From NCBI RefSeq assembly GCF_020829665.1, contig NZ_JAIVFT010000015.1, forward strand, positions 62,001 through 126,000: a stretch of DNA of 64,000 bases. Reading direction: 5' to 3'. Source of the stretch: Nostoc sp. CHAB 5824. GTDB taxonomy: Bacteria > Cyanobacteriota > Cyanobacteriia > Cyanobacteriales > Nostocaceae. The notes beneath the pieces are model-generated. The model searched no databases and was not told where the DNA came from. It saw only the letters and a list, made by a program, of their open reading frames with translations. Shown one piece after another: positions 18,051 through 26,741 of the stretch; positions within the stretch are counted from its first letter, which is position 1; every line of letters begins with the position of its first letter. The translations under genes were made by a program, and so were the position numbers.

Positions 18051-18098
18051 TAGCTTACATAGGTATAGTTATTAAGTTTTTTAGCAAAAGCCCCGCAA

Positions 18099-18155
18099 AT
18101 GCTTAACGCAAATTCCTACTTTTATTTTTGGTTTAGGGTGGTTCACCGGGAGTGA
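18099..18155 (+). CDS. Aromatic leader peptide 1 (18 aa)
   Basis: This short frame encodes MLNANSYFYFWFRVVHRE and stop. Six aromatic residues stand in a row (Tyr, Phe, Tyr, Phe, Trp, Phe). The last five codons form the left arm of a hairpin that competes with a terminator (see the attenuator entry). The ribosome binding site is weak (AAAAG about ten bases upstream). The arrangement is that of a transcription attenuation peptide: ribosome stalling at Tyr/Phe/Trp codons would sense aromatic amino acid supply. It lies ~310 bp before the DAHP synthase gene and has the same pattern as leader peptide 2. Confidence 0.75.
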   Translation: MLNANSYFYFWFRVVHRE

Positions 18156-18214
18156 ATCGAGTTTCCTAATGGAAACCGCCCGGTGAACCGCAGAGCGAAC
18201 TCTGCGGTTTTTGT
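18140..18214 (+). terminator. Attenuator 1: anti-terminator hairpin and terminator
   Basis: GGTTCACCGGG (18140-18150, inside leader peptide 1) pairs perfectly with CCCGGTGAACC (18179-18189); GTTTCC and GGAAAC form an inner stem. The terminator AACCGCAGAG / CTCTGCGGTT (18186-18209) is followed by TTTTTG. The two structures share 18186-18189, so they compete. Confidence 0.75.
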
Positions 18215-18238
18215 TGTTTTAAGGAGAATTTCATCGTC

Positions 18239-18301
18239 ATGACTTATTTGAATAGCTGGTTTTATGGCTTTTACTTTTGGCCCAGACTAAGTTCCGGGTA
18301 A
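18239..18301 (+). CDS. Aromatic leader peptide 2 (20 aa)
   Basis: A good ribosome binding site (AAGGAG, 18221-18226) precedes a frame for MTYLNSWFYGFYFWPRLSSG and stop. Eight of 20 residues are aromatic (3 Tyr, 3 Phe, 2 Trp). The codons AGT TCC GGG at its end form the first arm of an anti-terminator. A ribosome that reads to the stop codon would cover this arm and let the terminator form; one stalled at the aromatic codons would leave it free. This is classical leader-peptide attenuation logic as in trp, phe and his operons. The NS-aromatic core resembles leader peptide 1, suggesting duplication. Confidence 0.85.
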   Translation: MTYLNSWFYGFYFWPRLSSG

Positions 18302-18362
18302 ATAGCGTCATGTCGATGAATCAGAACGCGCCCGGAACTCTTCAAAGGTTTCGGGCTTTTTT
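18290..18362 (+). terminator. Attenuator 2: anti-terminator and Rho-independent terminator
   Basis: AGTTCCGGG (18290-18298) is the exact complement of CCCGGAACT (18331-18339), giving a nine-pair anti-terminator. The competing terminator is GCCCGGAAC (18330-18338) with GTTTCGGGC (18348-18356), nine pairs with one G-U, followed by six T. Both use the same middle segment, so only one can form. Confidence 0.88.
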
Positions 18363-18410
18363 GTTGTTGCAAAATAGTGCCCAATACTTAATTTTTAGGA
18401 GAATGGAACC

Positions 18411-19283
18411 ATGATTAACGCCAAACTTGCCGGACAATCTCATCCGAACCACCAGACAATCGTTAAAATCTCAAAAAAAGTCGCCTTCGGGGGCAAAGAA
18501 CTGGTAATTATCGGCGGCCCCTGTACCGTTGAAAGTTTAGAACAAATGGAGATAGTCGCCCAAAAGCTATCTACTGCATCCGTGCAGGGGTTGCGTGGCG
18601 GTGTCTACAAACCCCGCACATCTCCCTACGCTTTCCAGGGTATGGGAGAGTCAGGATTGGAGATTTTGGCAAGGGTGCGATCGCATTACAATATGCCAGT
18701 TATCACTGAGGTGATGTCAATTTCCCAAATCGAAGTAGTTGCTGCCCACGCTGATATGCTTCAAGTTGGTAGTCGTAATATGCAAAACTTCGACTTGCTC
18801 AAAGCTTTAGGACAAGCTGGTAAACCAATACTACTCAAGCGTGGTTTAGCAGCGACAATTGAAGAATTCGTGATGGCTGCTGAATATATTCTCAGCCACG
18901 GGAATCCTGATGTGGTGTTGTGCGAAAGAGGTATCCGCAGCTTCGATGATTACACTCGCAACGTCTTGGATTTAGCGGCAGTGGCAGCACTCAAGCAAAT
19001 AACTCACCTGCCTGTAATTGTAGATCCTTCCCATGCCGTCGGTAAACGGGAGTTGGTAGCACCTGTGGCTAGGGCTGCGATCGCTTGCGGTGCAGATGGA
19101 TTAATTATTGAATGTCACCCAGAACCAGAAAAATCTGTTTCTGATGCCCGTCAAGCACTTTCTTTAGAAGATATGGTGCATTTAGTTGATAGTTTAAAGC
19201 CTGTAGCAACAGCCGTTGGGCGCAGTATATCAGAAGCTATCGGGGCGGGTTTGGAACCTGCCCCGATTTTTTGTGCTGCTTAA
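18411..19283 (+). CDS. aroF: 3-deoxy-7-phosphoheptulonate (DAHP) synthase
   Basis: The 290-aa enzyme joins phosphoenolpyruvate and erythrose 4-phosphate, the first step of the shikimate pathway to Phe, Tyr and Trp. Motifs are GGPCTVES, RGGVYKPRTSPYAFQG, MLQVGSRNMQNFDLL, ILLKRGL and LPVIVDPSHAVGKRELV, typical of the short, KDO8P-like (type I-beta) class. There is no fused ACT or chorismate mutase domain, so allosteric control by such a domain is absent. Expression is instead probably set by the two upstream aromatic-peptide attenuators. AGGAG lies 11 bases before the ATG. The gene symbol is by analogy; aroG or aroA(G) would be equally valid. Confidence 0.95.
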   Translation: MINAKLAGQSHPNHQTIVKISKKVAFGGKELVIIGGPCTVESLEQMEIVAQKLSTASVQGLRGGVYKPRTSPYAFQGMGESGLEILARVRSHYNMPVITEVMSISQIEVVAAHADMLQVGSRNMQNFDLLKALGQAGKPILLKRGLAATIEEFVMAAEYILSHGNPDVVLCERGIRSFDDYTRNVLDLAAVAALKQITHLPVIVDPSHAVGKRELVAPVARAAIACGADGLIIECHPEPEKSVSDARQALSLEDMVHLVDSLKPVATAVGRSISEAIGAGLEPAPIFCAA

Positions 19284-19739
19284 ATTTAGTCATTAGTCAT
19301 CAGTCATCAGTCATTAGTCATTAGTCATTGGTACTAATGACTTCGATTTTTGCACGGCTTTTTATGAAAATGACCGTTCGCGAGAGGGTGTCGGAAAGAT
19401 AAGCGATGTTTTTGTAGGCGTGCGATGAGTCAAAATATTTATTTTGGCTGAACTACAAACAGCGATGCCTACGGCGGTAAACTATGCCTTCGTAAAATAA
19501 AGTTGTTGTTTAGGCTATTCCTTTTGTTCTCAAACAATTTTTGTCATACAACTCTATATATACAAATTAAAGCCACAACCGCTTAACAAGAATTTCTTTC
19601 CAAAAGGGGTAGGCGAAAAAAGAAATTATTAGTACACTAACGTTTAGCTTAACTAATATTATACTTTTCTAATTAGAATTAATCGCAACCAACCATTTTG
19701 TGGAAAATGCGATGTCTAACGACAAGCTAGTACCTGTCT
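19284..19739. other. Gene-free stretch with a short heptamer repeat
   Basis: No gene is seen. Bases 19287-19329 hold six degenerate heptamers of TAGTCAT/CAGTCAT type, a short relative of the array at 17751. Sequence near 19455-19500 (GCGATGCCTACGGCGG) is a common dispersed repeat. Confidence 0.65.
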
Positions 19740-21182
19740 GTGCTTTCCCCTTTCTCCCAGATTGTTGATATGCGCTGTTTAGCCCCTGTTCAGACGATAA
19801 AGCCTTCGTCCTTGGCTGCTCAAACTGTACCTCGTTTTCAAAGCGTTATTCAAAAAAGGCGGTTCTCGCTACTTATATTAGGTTTAGCCTACTTGTGTAG
19901 TGCCTGTAATGCTTCCGAAGCCCAATCAAACGCAAAAGAAGCAGGAAAAAAACGAGCTGTGCCAGTGGTGGTTGCCACTGCGGCTCAAAAAACAATTCCA
20001 ATACAGCTATCGGCTACGGGAACAGTAGAATCATATTCTACTGTATCTGTCAAGTCTCAAGTGGGTGGACAACTTACTGGAGTCTATTTTCAACAAGGAC
20101 AGAACGTTAAGAAAGGAGACTTGTTATTTAAAATTGATTCCCGCCCTCTACAAGCCGCCCTGATGCAAGCTAATGCTGCCAAAGCCAAAGATTTAGCTCA
20201 GGTGAAACAAGCACAGGCAAATGTGCTAAAAGCGATCGCCCAAGTGAACCAGGCAAAAGCGAACGTAGTGAAGGATAAATCCCAGGCAACAAATGCAGAT
20301 GTGCAGGCTCAACGTTATGCTAGCTTGCTCAAGCAAGGGGCAATCAGTAAAGAACAGGCCGAACAGTATCAGACTACTGCTAATGCTCAACAGGCAACGG
20401 TGAAGGCAGATCAAAGTGGAGTGGCAAATGCGGCTGCTGCAGTGGCGGCAGCCCAAGCAGATGTACAAAATGCTCAGGCAGTGGTAGTGGCAGATGAAGC
20501 TGCGATCGCTAATGCTAAAGTTCAGCTTTCTTACAGTTCCATCTACTCGCCAATTGCCGGACGTACAGGTAGCCTAAAGCTAAATCAAGGTAACTTAGTA
20601 CAGGCGAATGCCACTGATCCGCTAATTACAATCAGCCAAATCCACCCGATTTACGTTAACTTTTCCATTCCCCAACGACTGCTGCCAGACATCACAAAAT
20701 ACAGTGCTAACGGCAAGTTAGAAGTCGATGCTTTACCTCCTAAAGATGCAGGGCGGCCAGTACGAGGCGAACTCACCTTTGTCGATAGTGGAGTCAATAC
20801 CCAAACAGGCACAATTCAACTTAAGGGTACTTTTGCTAACGCTGACGATCGCCTGTTTCCGGGGCAGTTTGTCAATGTAGTCCTGAAACTCAGCGAAGAA
20901 CCAAATGCCATTACCGTGCCTTCCCAGGCGATACAAAGCGGACAACAGGGGCAGTTTGTGTATGTAGTCAAACCTGATAAAACAGCAGAAATGCGTCCAA
21001 TTACGGTAGGTGACACCGTTGAGAACGAAACGGTAATCAAGCAAGGGTTGAAACCAGGTGAACAAATAGTCACTGATGGACAATTCAACCTAGTACCTGG
21101 TGCCACAGTCCAAGTGAAACCGGAAGTAGGAAGCAGAGGGGCAGGGGGGCAGGGAGCAGGGGGAGCAGAGGGAGAAAGGTAA
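19740..21182 (+). CDS. RND efflux periplasmic adaptor (membrane fusion lipoprotein)
   Basis: The 480-aa protein has a lipoprotein signal ending in LCSAC (around residues 52-56), the biotinyl-lipoyl hairpin pattern TGTVESYSTVSVKSQVGGQL and VKKGDLLFKIDSRPLQAALM, a long Ala/Gln-rich coiled coil (~130-240), then the beta-barrel part (YSSIYSPIAGRTGSLKLNQG; FVNVVLKLSEEPNAITVPSQ). It would link the inner-membrane pump to an outer-membrane channel. GTG at 19740 is the longest start; ATG at 19770 is equally plausible and gives a tidier signal peptide. The C-terminal tail (SRGAGGQGAGGAEGER) is encoded by GGGGCAGG-type repeats that appear to have extended the frame. The pump gene follows. Confidence 0.93.
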   Translation: MLSPFSQIVDMRCLAPVQTIKPSSLAAQTVPRFQSVIQKRRFSLLILGLAYLCSACNASEAQSNAKEAGKKRAVPVVVATAAQKTIPIQLSATGTVESYSTVSVKSQVGGQLTGVYFQQGQNVKKGDLLFKIDSRPLQAALMQANAAKAKDLAQVKQAQANVLKAIAQVNQAKANVVKDKSQATNADVQAQRYASLLKQGAISKEQAEQYQTTANAQQATVKADQSGVANAAAAVAAAQADVQNAQAVVVADEAAIANAKVQLSYSSIYSPIAGRTGSLKLNQGNLVQANATDPLITISQIHPIYVNFSIPQRLLPDITKYSANGKLEVDALPPKDAGRPVRGELTFVDSGVNTQTGTIQLKGTFANADDRLFPGQFVNVVLKLSEEPNAITVPSQAIQSGQQGQFVYVVKPDKTAEMRPITVGDTVENETVIKQGLKPGEQIVTDGQFNLVPGATVQVKPEVGSRGAGGQGAGGAEGER

Positions 21183-21198
21183 ACCGCTCTGCTACCGC

Positions 21199-21304
21199 TA
21201 ATACCATTTCACTTTAATAATGATACAAATACGCTGGTAGGGGCATGGCAATGCCATGCCCCTACGAGAAATCGATATGTATCAGGATTTTCGTGAATTA
21301 GTAT
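21199..21304. repeat. Palindromic dispersed element between adaptor and pump genes
   Basis: The ends CTAATACCATTTCAC and GTGAATTAGTATAAC are imperfect inverted repeats. GTAGGGGCATGGCA / TGCCATGCCCCTAC forms a perfect inner stem. AATAATGATACAAATACG inside it recurs at 62349, so this is a family member. It could attenuate read-through between the two genes. Confidence 0.6.
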
Positions 21305-21414
21305 AACAGCACTCCTTACTCCTGTACAGACGCGATTAATCGTGTCTGTACTCAGCACTGGCTCAACGCCCCGCTACGGCTAACAGCACTCCTTACTCTT
21401 CATTTAGCACTCAG

Positions 21415-24400
21415 ATGAACATTTCCGAGCTATTTATCCGGCGGCCAATAATGACAACCCTAGTTATGGTTGGCATTTTGATATTTGGGCTGATCAGTTA
21501 TCAACAGCTACCCGTTAGCGACCTGCCTAATGTAGATTATCCAACACTTCAGGTAACAGCTAGTTTGCCCGGAGCTAGTCCAGAAACGATGGCTGCCTCA
21601 GTAGCAACTCCTTTAGAGCAGCAGTTTTCTAGCATAGCGGGATTGAGTTCGATGAACTCTACCAGTTCTTTGGGTAGCGCACAGATTACGCTGCAATTTG
21701 ACCTAAATCGGGATATCGACGGGGCAGCCCAAGATGTGCAGTCTGCTATTTCTAAGGGAGCGAAGCAGTTACCTACGAATATGCCTAGTCCTCCATCTTA
21801 CCGAAAGGTAAATCCGGCGGATCAGCCAGTTCTTTATATATCCCTCAATTCGTCTATTCTGCCCCTTTCAACTGTAGACAAGTATGCTGAGACATTGCTG
21901 GCACAACGTCTGTCAATGGTAGATGGAGTGGCGCAAGTGCAGGTGTTTGGCACGCAAAAGTACGCGGTACGAATTCAGCTTGACCCCGAATCGCTGAGTG
22001 TCAAAGGAATAGGAATTGATGAAGTAGCTAATGCGATCGCTAACGGAAATGTCAATCTGCCTACCGGGACACTTTACGGAAAGCAGCAGAATTCTACGAT
22101 TCAAGCAAACGGTCAACTCAACGATGCCGCTAGCTATCGTTCCCTAAATGTGGCTTATCAAAACGGCGCACCAGTGCAGTTAGGGGAGTTGGGCCAAGTG
22201 CTGGACAGCGTGGAAAATGATAAAATTGCGAGTTGGTATTTTCCTGTTAAGAAGGAGAGTAAGAGCGTAGGGGAAAAGTCCCAATCTACAATCTCAAATT
22301 CTGGCGTGCGGGCGATCGTTCTGGCAATTCAGCGTCAACCGGGAACTAATACCGTTCAAGTAGTGGATGCAATTAAGAAACTGCTACCCACCTTTCGGAC
22401 ACAGATTCCGGCGGCTGTGAACATGGATATTCTCTATGATCGCTCCCAGTCAATTCGAGAGTCGGTAGATGATGTACAATTCACGCTGTTACTCACCATC
22501 GCCCTGGTGGTGCTAGTAATCTTTCTATTTCTTCGCAATATTTCTGCTACAGTCATCCCCAGTTTGGCAGTACCGCTTTCGATAGTAGCGACCTTTGGGG
22601 TCATGATGCTACTGGGCTTTTCCCTCGATAACCTATCACTGATGGCGTTAACCCTTTCAGTAGGTTTCGTGGTAGATGATGCCGTAGTCATGCTGGAGAA
22701 TATTGTTCGCCACATGGAAATGGGCGAAAGCCGCATGGAAGCAGCCCTAAATGGTTCTAGAGAGATTGGTTTCACAATTTTATCAATGACCATCTCTCTG
22801 GTAGCAGTATTTATCCCGATACTGTTCATGGAAGGCATTCTGGGGCGACTGTTCCGTGAGTTTGCCGTTACCATCAGCGTTGCAATCTTGGTATCTGGCG
22901 TAATTTCCCTCAGCTTGACACCAATGCTGTGTTCGAGATTTTTGAGTCCACCTCATCATGAGCAAGAGAGCGAGGCGGATGAGAGAGCAGGGGGAGATGA
23001 GGGAGCAGGGGAAGCAGGGGAAGCAGGGGGAGAAATTCTCAATTCCCAATCCAAAATCAAAAATTCAAAATCTAAAATCCAAAAATTTAACCGTCGTCTC
23101 TACAACTTTTCCGAAAACGTCTTTAATGTGATATTGGGCGGATATGATTGGAGTTTGAAGAAATCACTCAAGTATCACCGCACGACGATGGTGATTTCGG
23201 GAGCAATTCTTTTAGCGACAGTGTATCTATTTATAGTTGTGCCTAAAGGGTTTGTTCCTAACGCAGATATTGGGCAAATCACTGCAACTACTCAGGCATC
23301 AGAGGATATATCCTTTGATGAAATGGTAAAACATCAACAAGCTGTAGCTGCGATCGCTTACCGTGATCCGAATGTCGATTCCATCAACTCTAGTGTTGGG
23401 GCTGGTGGGCCCAATGCTTCCGCCAACGCTGGAAGAATTTTAATCGAACTCAAGCCCCGCCATGACCGCCGTCTCAGTGCTGATGAAGTTGTGCAGGAAC
23501 TCCGACCGAAGTTGTCAGTTGTGCCTGGAATCAAGGTTTTCTTGCAAAATCCCCCAGCCATCAATGTTGGTGGACAACAGACAAAAGCGCAGTATCAATT
23601 TACTCTACAAAGTCCTAATATTCAGGAACTTTACCAGTATGCTCCAGCCCTAGAAAATAAGCTCCGTACAATGTCAGATTTGCAAGATGTCAACAGCGAT
23701 TTGCAAATCAAGAATCCCCAAGTAAAAGTAGACATCAACCGCGACCAAGCTTCGGCTCTAGGTTTGACCGCTAATCAAATCGAAACTGCTCTGAGCAATG
23801 CTTATGGCACTCGCCAAGTTTCCACCATCTACGCCTCCGATAGCCAGTACCAAGTAATTATGGGTGTGGAACCAAAATATCAGCAAAATTCCAATGCCCT
23901 AGATTTACTCTCAGTTCGTGCCCCCAGTGGACAACTTGTACCTCTCAACGCTGTAGCAACCTTGAGCAAAGATGTGGGTCCCTTGACCATCAACCACAAA
24001 GGGCAACTTGCTTCTGTCACCTTCTCCTTTAATCTCAAGCCAGGAGTTTCACTAGGTAACGTCACTGGGAAAATTGAGGAACTCGCCCGTCAAACGCTAC
24101 CACCTACTATTAGTACGGCTTTCCAAGGTTCAGCGCAGGCATTCCAGTCATCAATTCAGGGCTTGGGAATGTTACTGCTAGTTGCCATTTTAGTGATTTA
24201 TATTGTGTTGGGGATTCTCTACGAGAACTTCATTCACCCGTTGACTATTCTTTCTAGTTTACCCTCCGCTGGATTTGGGGCATTGTTGACCCTGTTATTG
24301 TTTCAAGTTGACTTGAATATCTACGCCTTCGTAGGCATTATCCTGCTAGTTGGCATTGTGAAGAAAAACGGGATCATGATGGTTGACTTTGCAATTATTG

Positions 24401-24684
24401 CCCGTCAAAACGGCAAAACCCCCTATGAGGCTATCTATGAAGCCTGCTTGGTGAGATTCCGTCCAATTATGATGACGACAATGGCAGCACTCATGGGTAC
24501 GCTACCAATTGCCCTCGGTTTGGGAGCCGGAGCAGATACACGCCGCCCCCTTGGTTTGGCAGTAGTTGGGGGGTTAGTGTTCTCGCAGTTTCTCACACTT
24601 TATTTAACGCCCGTTTTTTACACCTATATGGAGTCTTGGCAAACAAAGCTCAAAAAACGCAATTGGCGCAAACAGCCAATTTGA
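21415..24684 (+). CDS. RND multidrug efflux pump, HAE1/AcrB family
   Basis: The 1089-aa inner-membrane pump starts MNISELFIRRPIMTTLVMVG, the usual first helix. It has two copies of the porter/docking domains and twelve expected helices. GFVVDDAVVMLENIVRHMEM carries the two proton-relay aspartates and LLVGIVKKNGIMMVDFAI the relay lysine. It would work with the adaptor encoded 230 bp upstream. In the cytoplasmic loop between the halves (~520-560), the run EADERAGGDEGAGEAGEAGG, followed by EILNSQSKIKNSKSKIQKF, is encoded by repeat-like filler DNA (GAGCAGGGG; CAAAATCAAAAATTCAAAAT), an in-frame insertion absent from typical pumps. Another insert, VKKESKSVGEKSQSTISNSG, lies near residue 285. The frame stays intact. 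Confidence 0.95.
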   Translation: MNISELFIRRPIMTTLVMVGILIFGLISYQQLPVSDLPNVDYPTLQVTASLPGASPETMAASVATPLEQQFSSIAGLSSMNSTSSLGSAQITLQFDLNRDIDGAAQDVQSAISKGAKQLPTNMPSPPSYRKVNPADQPVLYISLNSSILPLSTVDKYAETLLAQRLSMVDGVAQVQVFGTQKYAVRIQLDPESLSVKGIGIDEVANAIANGNVNLPTGTLYGKQQNSTIQANGQLNDAASYRSLNVAYQNGAPVQLGELGQVLDSVENDKIASWYFPVKKESKSVGEKSQSTISNSGVRAIVLAIQRQPGTNTVQVVDAIKKLLPTFRTQIPAAVNMDILYDRSQSIRESVDDVQFTLLLTIALVVLVIFLFLRNISATVIPSLAVPLSIVATFGVMMLLGFSLDNLSLMALTLSVGFVVDDAVVMLENIVRHMEMGESRMEAALNGSREIGFTILSMTISLVAVFIPILFMEGILGRLFREFAVTISVAILVSGVISLSLTPMLCSRFLSPPHHEQESEADERAGGDEGAGEAGEAGGEILNSQSKIKNSKSKIQKFNRRLYNFSENVFNVILGGYDWSLKKSLKYHRTTMVISGAILLATVYLFIVVPKGFVPNADIGQITATTQASEDISFDEMVKHQQAVAAIAYRDPNVDSINSSVGAGGPNASANAGRILIELKPRHDRRLSADEVVQELRPKLSVVPGIKVFLQNPPAINVGGQQTKAQYQFTLQSPNIQELYQYAPALENKLRTMSDLQDVNSDLQIKNPQVKVDINRDQASALGLTANQIETALSNAYGTRQVSTIYASDSQYQVIMGVEPKYQQNSNALDLLSVRAPSGQLVPLNAVATLSKDVGPLTINHKGQLASVTFSFNLKPGVSLGNVTGKIEELARQTLPPTISTAFQGSAQAFQSSIQGLGMLLLVAILVIYIVLGILYENFIHPLTILSSLPSAGFGALLTLLLFQVDLNIYAFVGIILLVGIVKKNGIMMVDFAIIARQNGKTPYEAIYEACLVRFRPIMMTTMAALMGTLPIALGLGAGADTRRPLGLAVVGGLVFSQFLTLYLTPVFYTYMESWQTKLKKRNWRKQPI

Positions 24685-24756
24685 AACTCCCCCGACTGAA
24701 CAAATAACACTTGGCTCATTTGTTCAGTCGTGTTTAAACGACAATACGGTTGAGTT

Positions 24757-24844
24757 AAGATCCCCCCGCCTGCGGCGACCCCCTTAAAAAGGGGGTAAGA
24801 GAGGTTTAAGAGCAAGCTTTTTTAAGAGGGGTTGGGGGAATCTT
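24757..24844. repeat. AAGATCCCCCC-type palindromic element
   Basis: It starts AAGATCCCCCC and ends GGGGGAATCTT, with an inner CCCCCTTAAAAAGGGGG stem. A longer member lies between cas1 and cas4 (30417-30570) and a partial copy lies inside cas6 (around 31873-31906). Confidence 0.7.
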
Positions 24845-25042
24845 CAAAATATTAAAACGTTAACTAAACTGTATTGGTTTAAACGATTCATTGTGGGAAA
24901 AATAGGTTCGCGAGTAAGGTAGTTTTGGTTAGCAAAGCCCACTTACCTATATTTTTTGAAACCTGTATTTGCGTAGGCGTAGCCCGTCGTAGACATCGCT
25001 TTTACGAATACCTCCAGCCATCTGATACTCGTAGCTATTCTC

Positions 25043-25352
25043 AAGGCAGAAGCTGCTACAGACTGCGCGAAACACCTAAACGTGAAGGCAGAAGTTACTA
25101 CAGGGAAGCCGGAAGCTGCTACAGACTGCGCGAAACACCTAAACGTGAAGGCAGAAGCTACTACAGGCAAGGCAGAAGTTACTACAGGGAAGCCGGAAGC
25201 TGCTACAGACTGCGCGAAACACCTAAACGTGAAGGCAGAAGTTACTACAGGGAAGCCGGAAGCTGCTACAGACTGCGCGAAACATCTAAACGTGAAGGCA
25301 GAAGTTACTACAGGGAAGCCGGAAGCTGCTACAGACTGCGCGAAACATCTAG
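25043..25352. repeat. 63-bp minisatellite (five copies, one extra 21-bp subunit)
   Basis: GCTGCTACAGACTGCGCGAA recurs at 25052, 25115, 25199, 25262 and 25325, spaced 63, 84, 63 and 63 bp. Each 63-bp unit is three 21-bp pieces, two of them related (GAAGGCAGAAGTTACTACAG and GAAGCCGGAAGCTGCTACAG). Because all periods divide by three, several frames stay open across the block (up to 150 codons). I do not call a gene: no binding site or conserved flank is seen. Confidence 0.9.
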
Positions 25353-25377
25353 CATTTTAGAAGGGAATTTTTTTTAA

Positions 25378-26741
25378 TAATTTACCTTGCTTAATTTTAC
25401 TATGATTACGATCGCCTGGATTGGGTGCTTGGTGCGATCGCAAATCCGCAGGAAACTACAAAAAGACGAAATTCTGTTTTTGTTGCAAAACATTAGTTTT
25501 AAATACTTTTATCAAATACCCAAAAGTATCTAACTGCACAAATTGGCTATGATAAATAATTTCACTAACTGGCAACCTGTGAGCGCGTAACTTATGACTA
25601 TTAAAGCTCCTAATAATAATCTTCTGCCGATTAAATAAATAACTTGAGATTCGATAAATAAATTAGTGAGATGTATGTTATGGTTTTTATAGGAATCAAA
25701 AAAGCAAAAGCACAAAAAGACTTCAAGACAAGTTTGAGGCAAGCTCAAGAAAGTTTTTTTGCTCTGGTAAGTCCACTTCAATTCGCTACATCTTTTTGTA
25801 ACTAAAATCTAAAACTAGATTGAGTAGGATAGTAGCCTTTGTAACAACTTGAAGTCAATTGAAATTTATCTGGGTATGAGCCAATAAGAGTTGGCTAACC
25901 TAGCTAGAGCATTACCTACCAAAGGCAATTACTCTTGGAGTCTGGGAAGAAAGACTCTTAGTACAGCCTGACAAATCCATAGAAATACAGAATATTTACG
26001 AACTTAGTCTTGCGGGAGCAAGGATTTTCAACAGCAAACTAAGTTGAAGCAGTTGCTGATTTTTGGAACTGCTGCATCAATCACAAAACGAGAAACGCTA
26101 TAAAAGTTCTTAACGACTTGACATCAGCAAAATTAGAGAAGTTACAGCAACCATTTAGAGTGGATTGCAATTTGGTTGGTTGTGTGGTTCAGGGAACAAA
26201 TCTGCGTTTATTTGAACTCCTGCTGCAACCACTCTTCAGGCTTGAGCAACCATTTGGGATTCTGTTACGACAACTGATAATGCTGAAGTCAAAGTTTTAA
26301 AGGCTTTGTTATTAGGAGATAAGCTATTACGCTTTTAAACTACACAGTCACTTCCTAAGTTCGTTGACGGCTGACGGTTAACTGTCAACTGTCAACAGCC
26401 AACACGAAAAGATGTGCAAGTTAAATGCGCGACAGCTTAGAGATTTCCCTATCTTTTGAGCCATGTCTGACGACAAGCTGCTCTGTGTCTACGCTTTGTG
26501 GATAAATATATTCTGATTTTCACTGTTTTTGCCAGGGTGCGATGTCTAGCAACAAGCCCTCCGGGTTCGGGAGTTTGCAATCGACGGGAACCGCCATCGC
26601 ACAGCGTCTCGTAGAGAAGACTGCGACTCCCTCACTGCTACGCATCAACGCCAATAGGCTTTACTTCCCTACGACACCAAGGGTGAATCTCTTACATCAA
26701 GCTTACGACCCATCAACTAAATCATTGTAGGAAACACAACC
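25378..26741. other. Long gene-poor region before nifH
   Basis: No convincing gene. A 44-codon frame at 25671-25805 (MYVMVFIGIKKAKAQKDFKT onward) is possible but unsupported. 26333-26439 is copy B of the inverted repeat. 26540-26700 contains GCGATGTCTAGCAACAAGCC-type dispersed repeat DNA and then the nifH leader with GGAAACACAACC before the ATG. No nifB, nifS, nifU or fdxN precedes nifH. Confidence 0.6.
26333..26439. repeat. Dispersed ~105-bp repeat, copy B (inverted)
   Basis: The reverse complement of this stretch is nearly identical to 1454-1558, including GGAAGTGACTGTGTA at one end and TAAGCTGTCGCGCATTTAA at the other. The two copies are ~25 kb apart in opposite orientation. Confidence 0.85.

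Noticed and set aside
24925..25377. A 150-codon frame rich in Arg, Tyr and Glu
   Set aside because: It is produced by the 63-bp minisatellite; another frame over the same DNA is also open, and there is no ribosome binding site.
26542..26730. A 62-codon frame just before nifH
   Set aside because: It consists of dispersed-repeat DNA and the nifH leader, with no conserved protein features.
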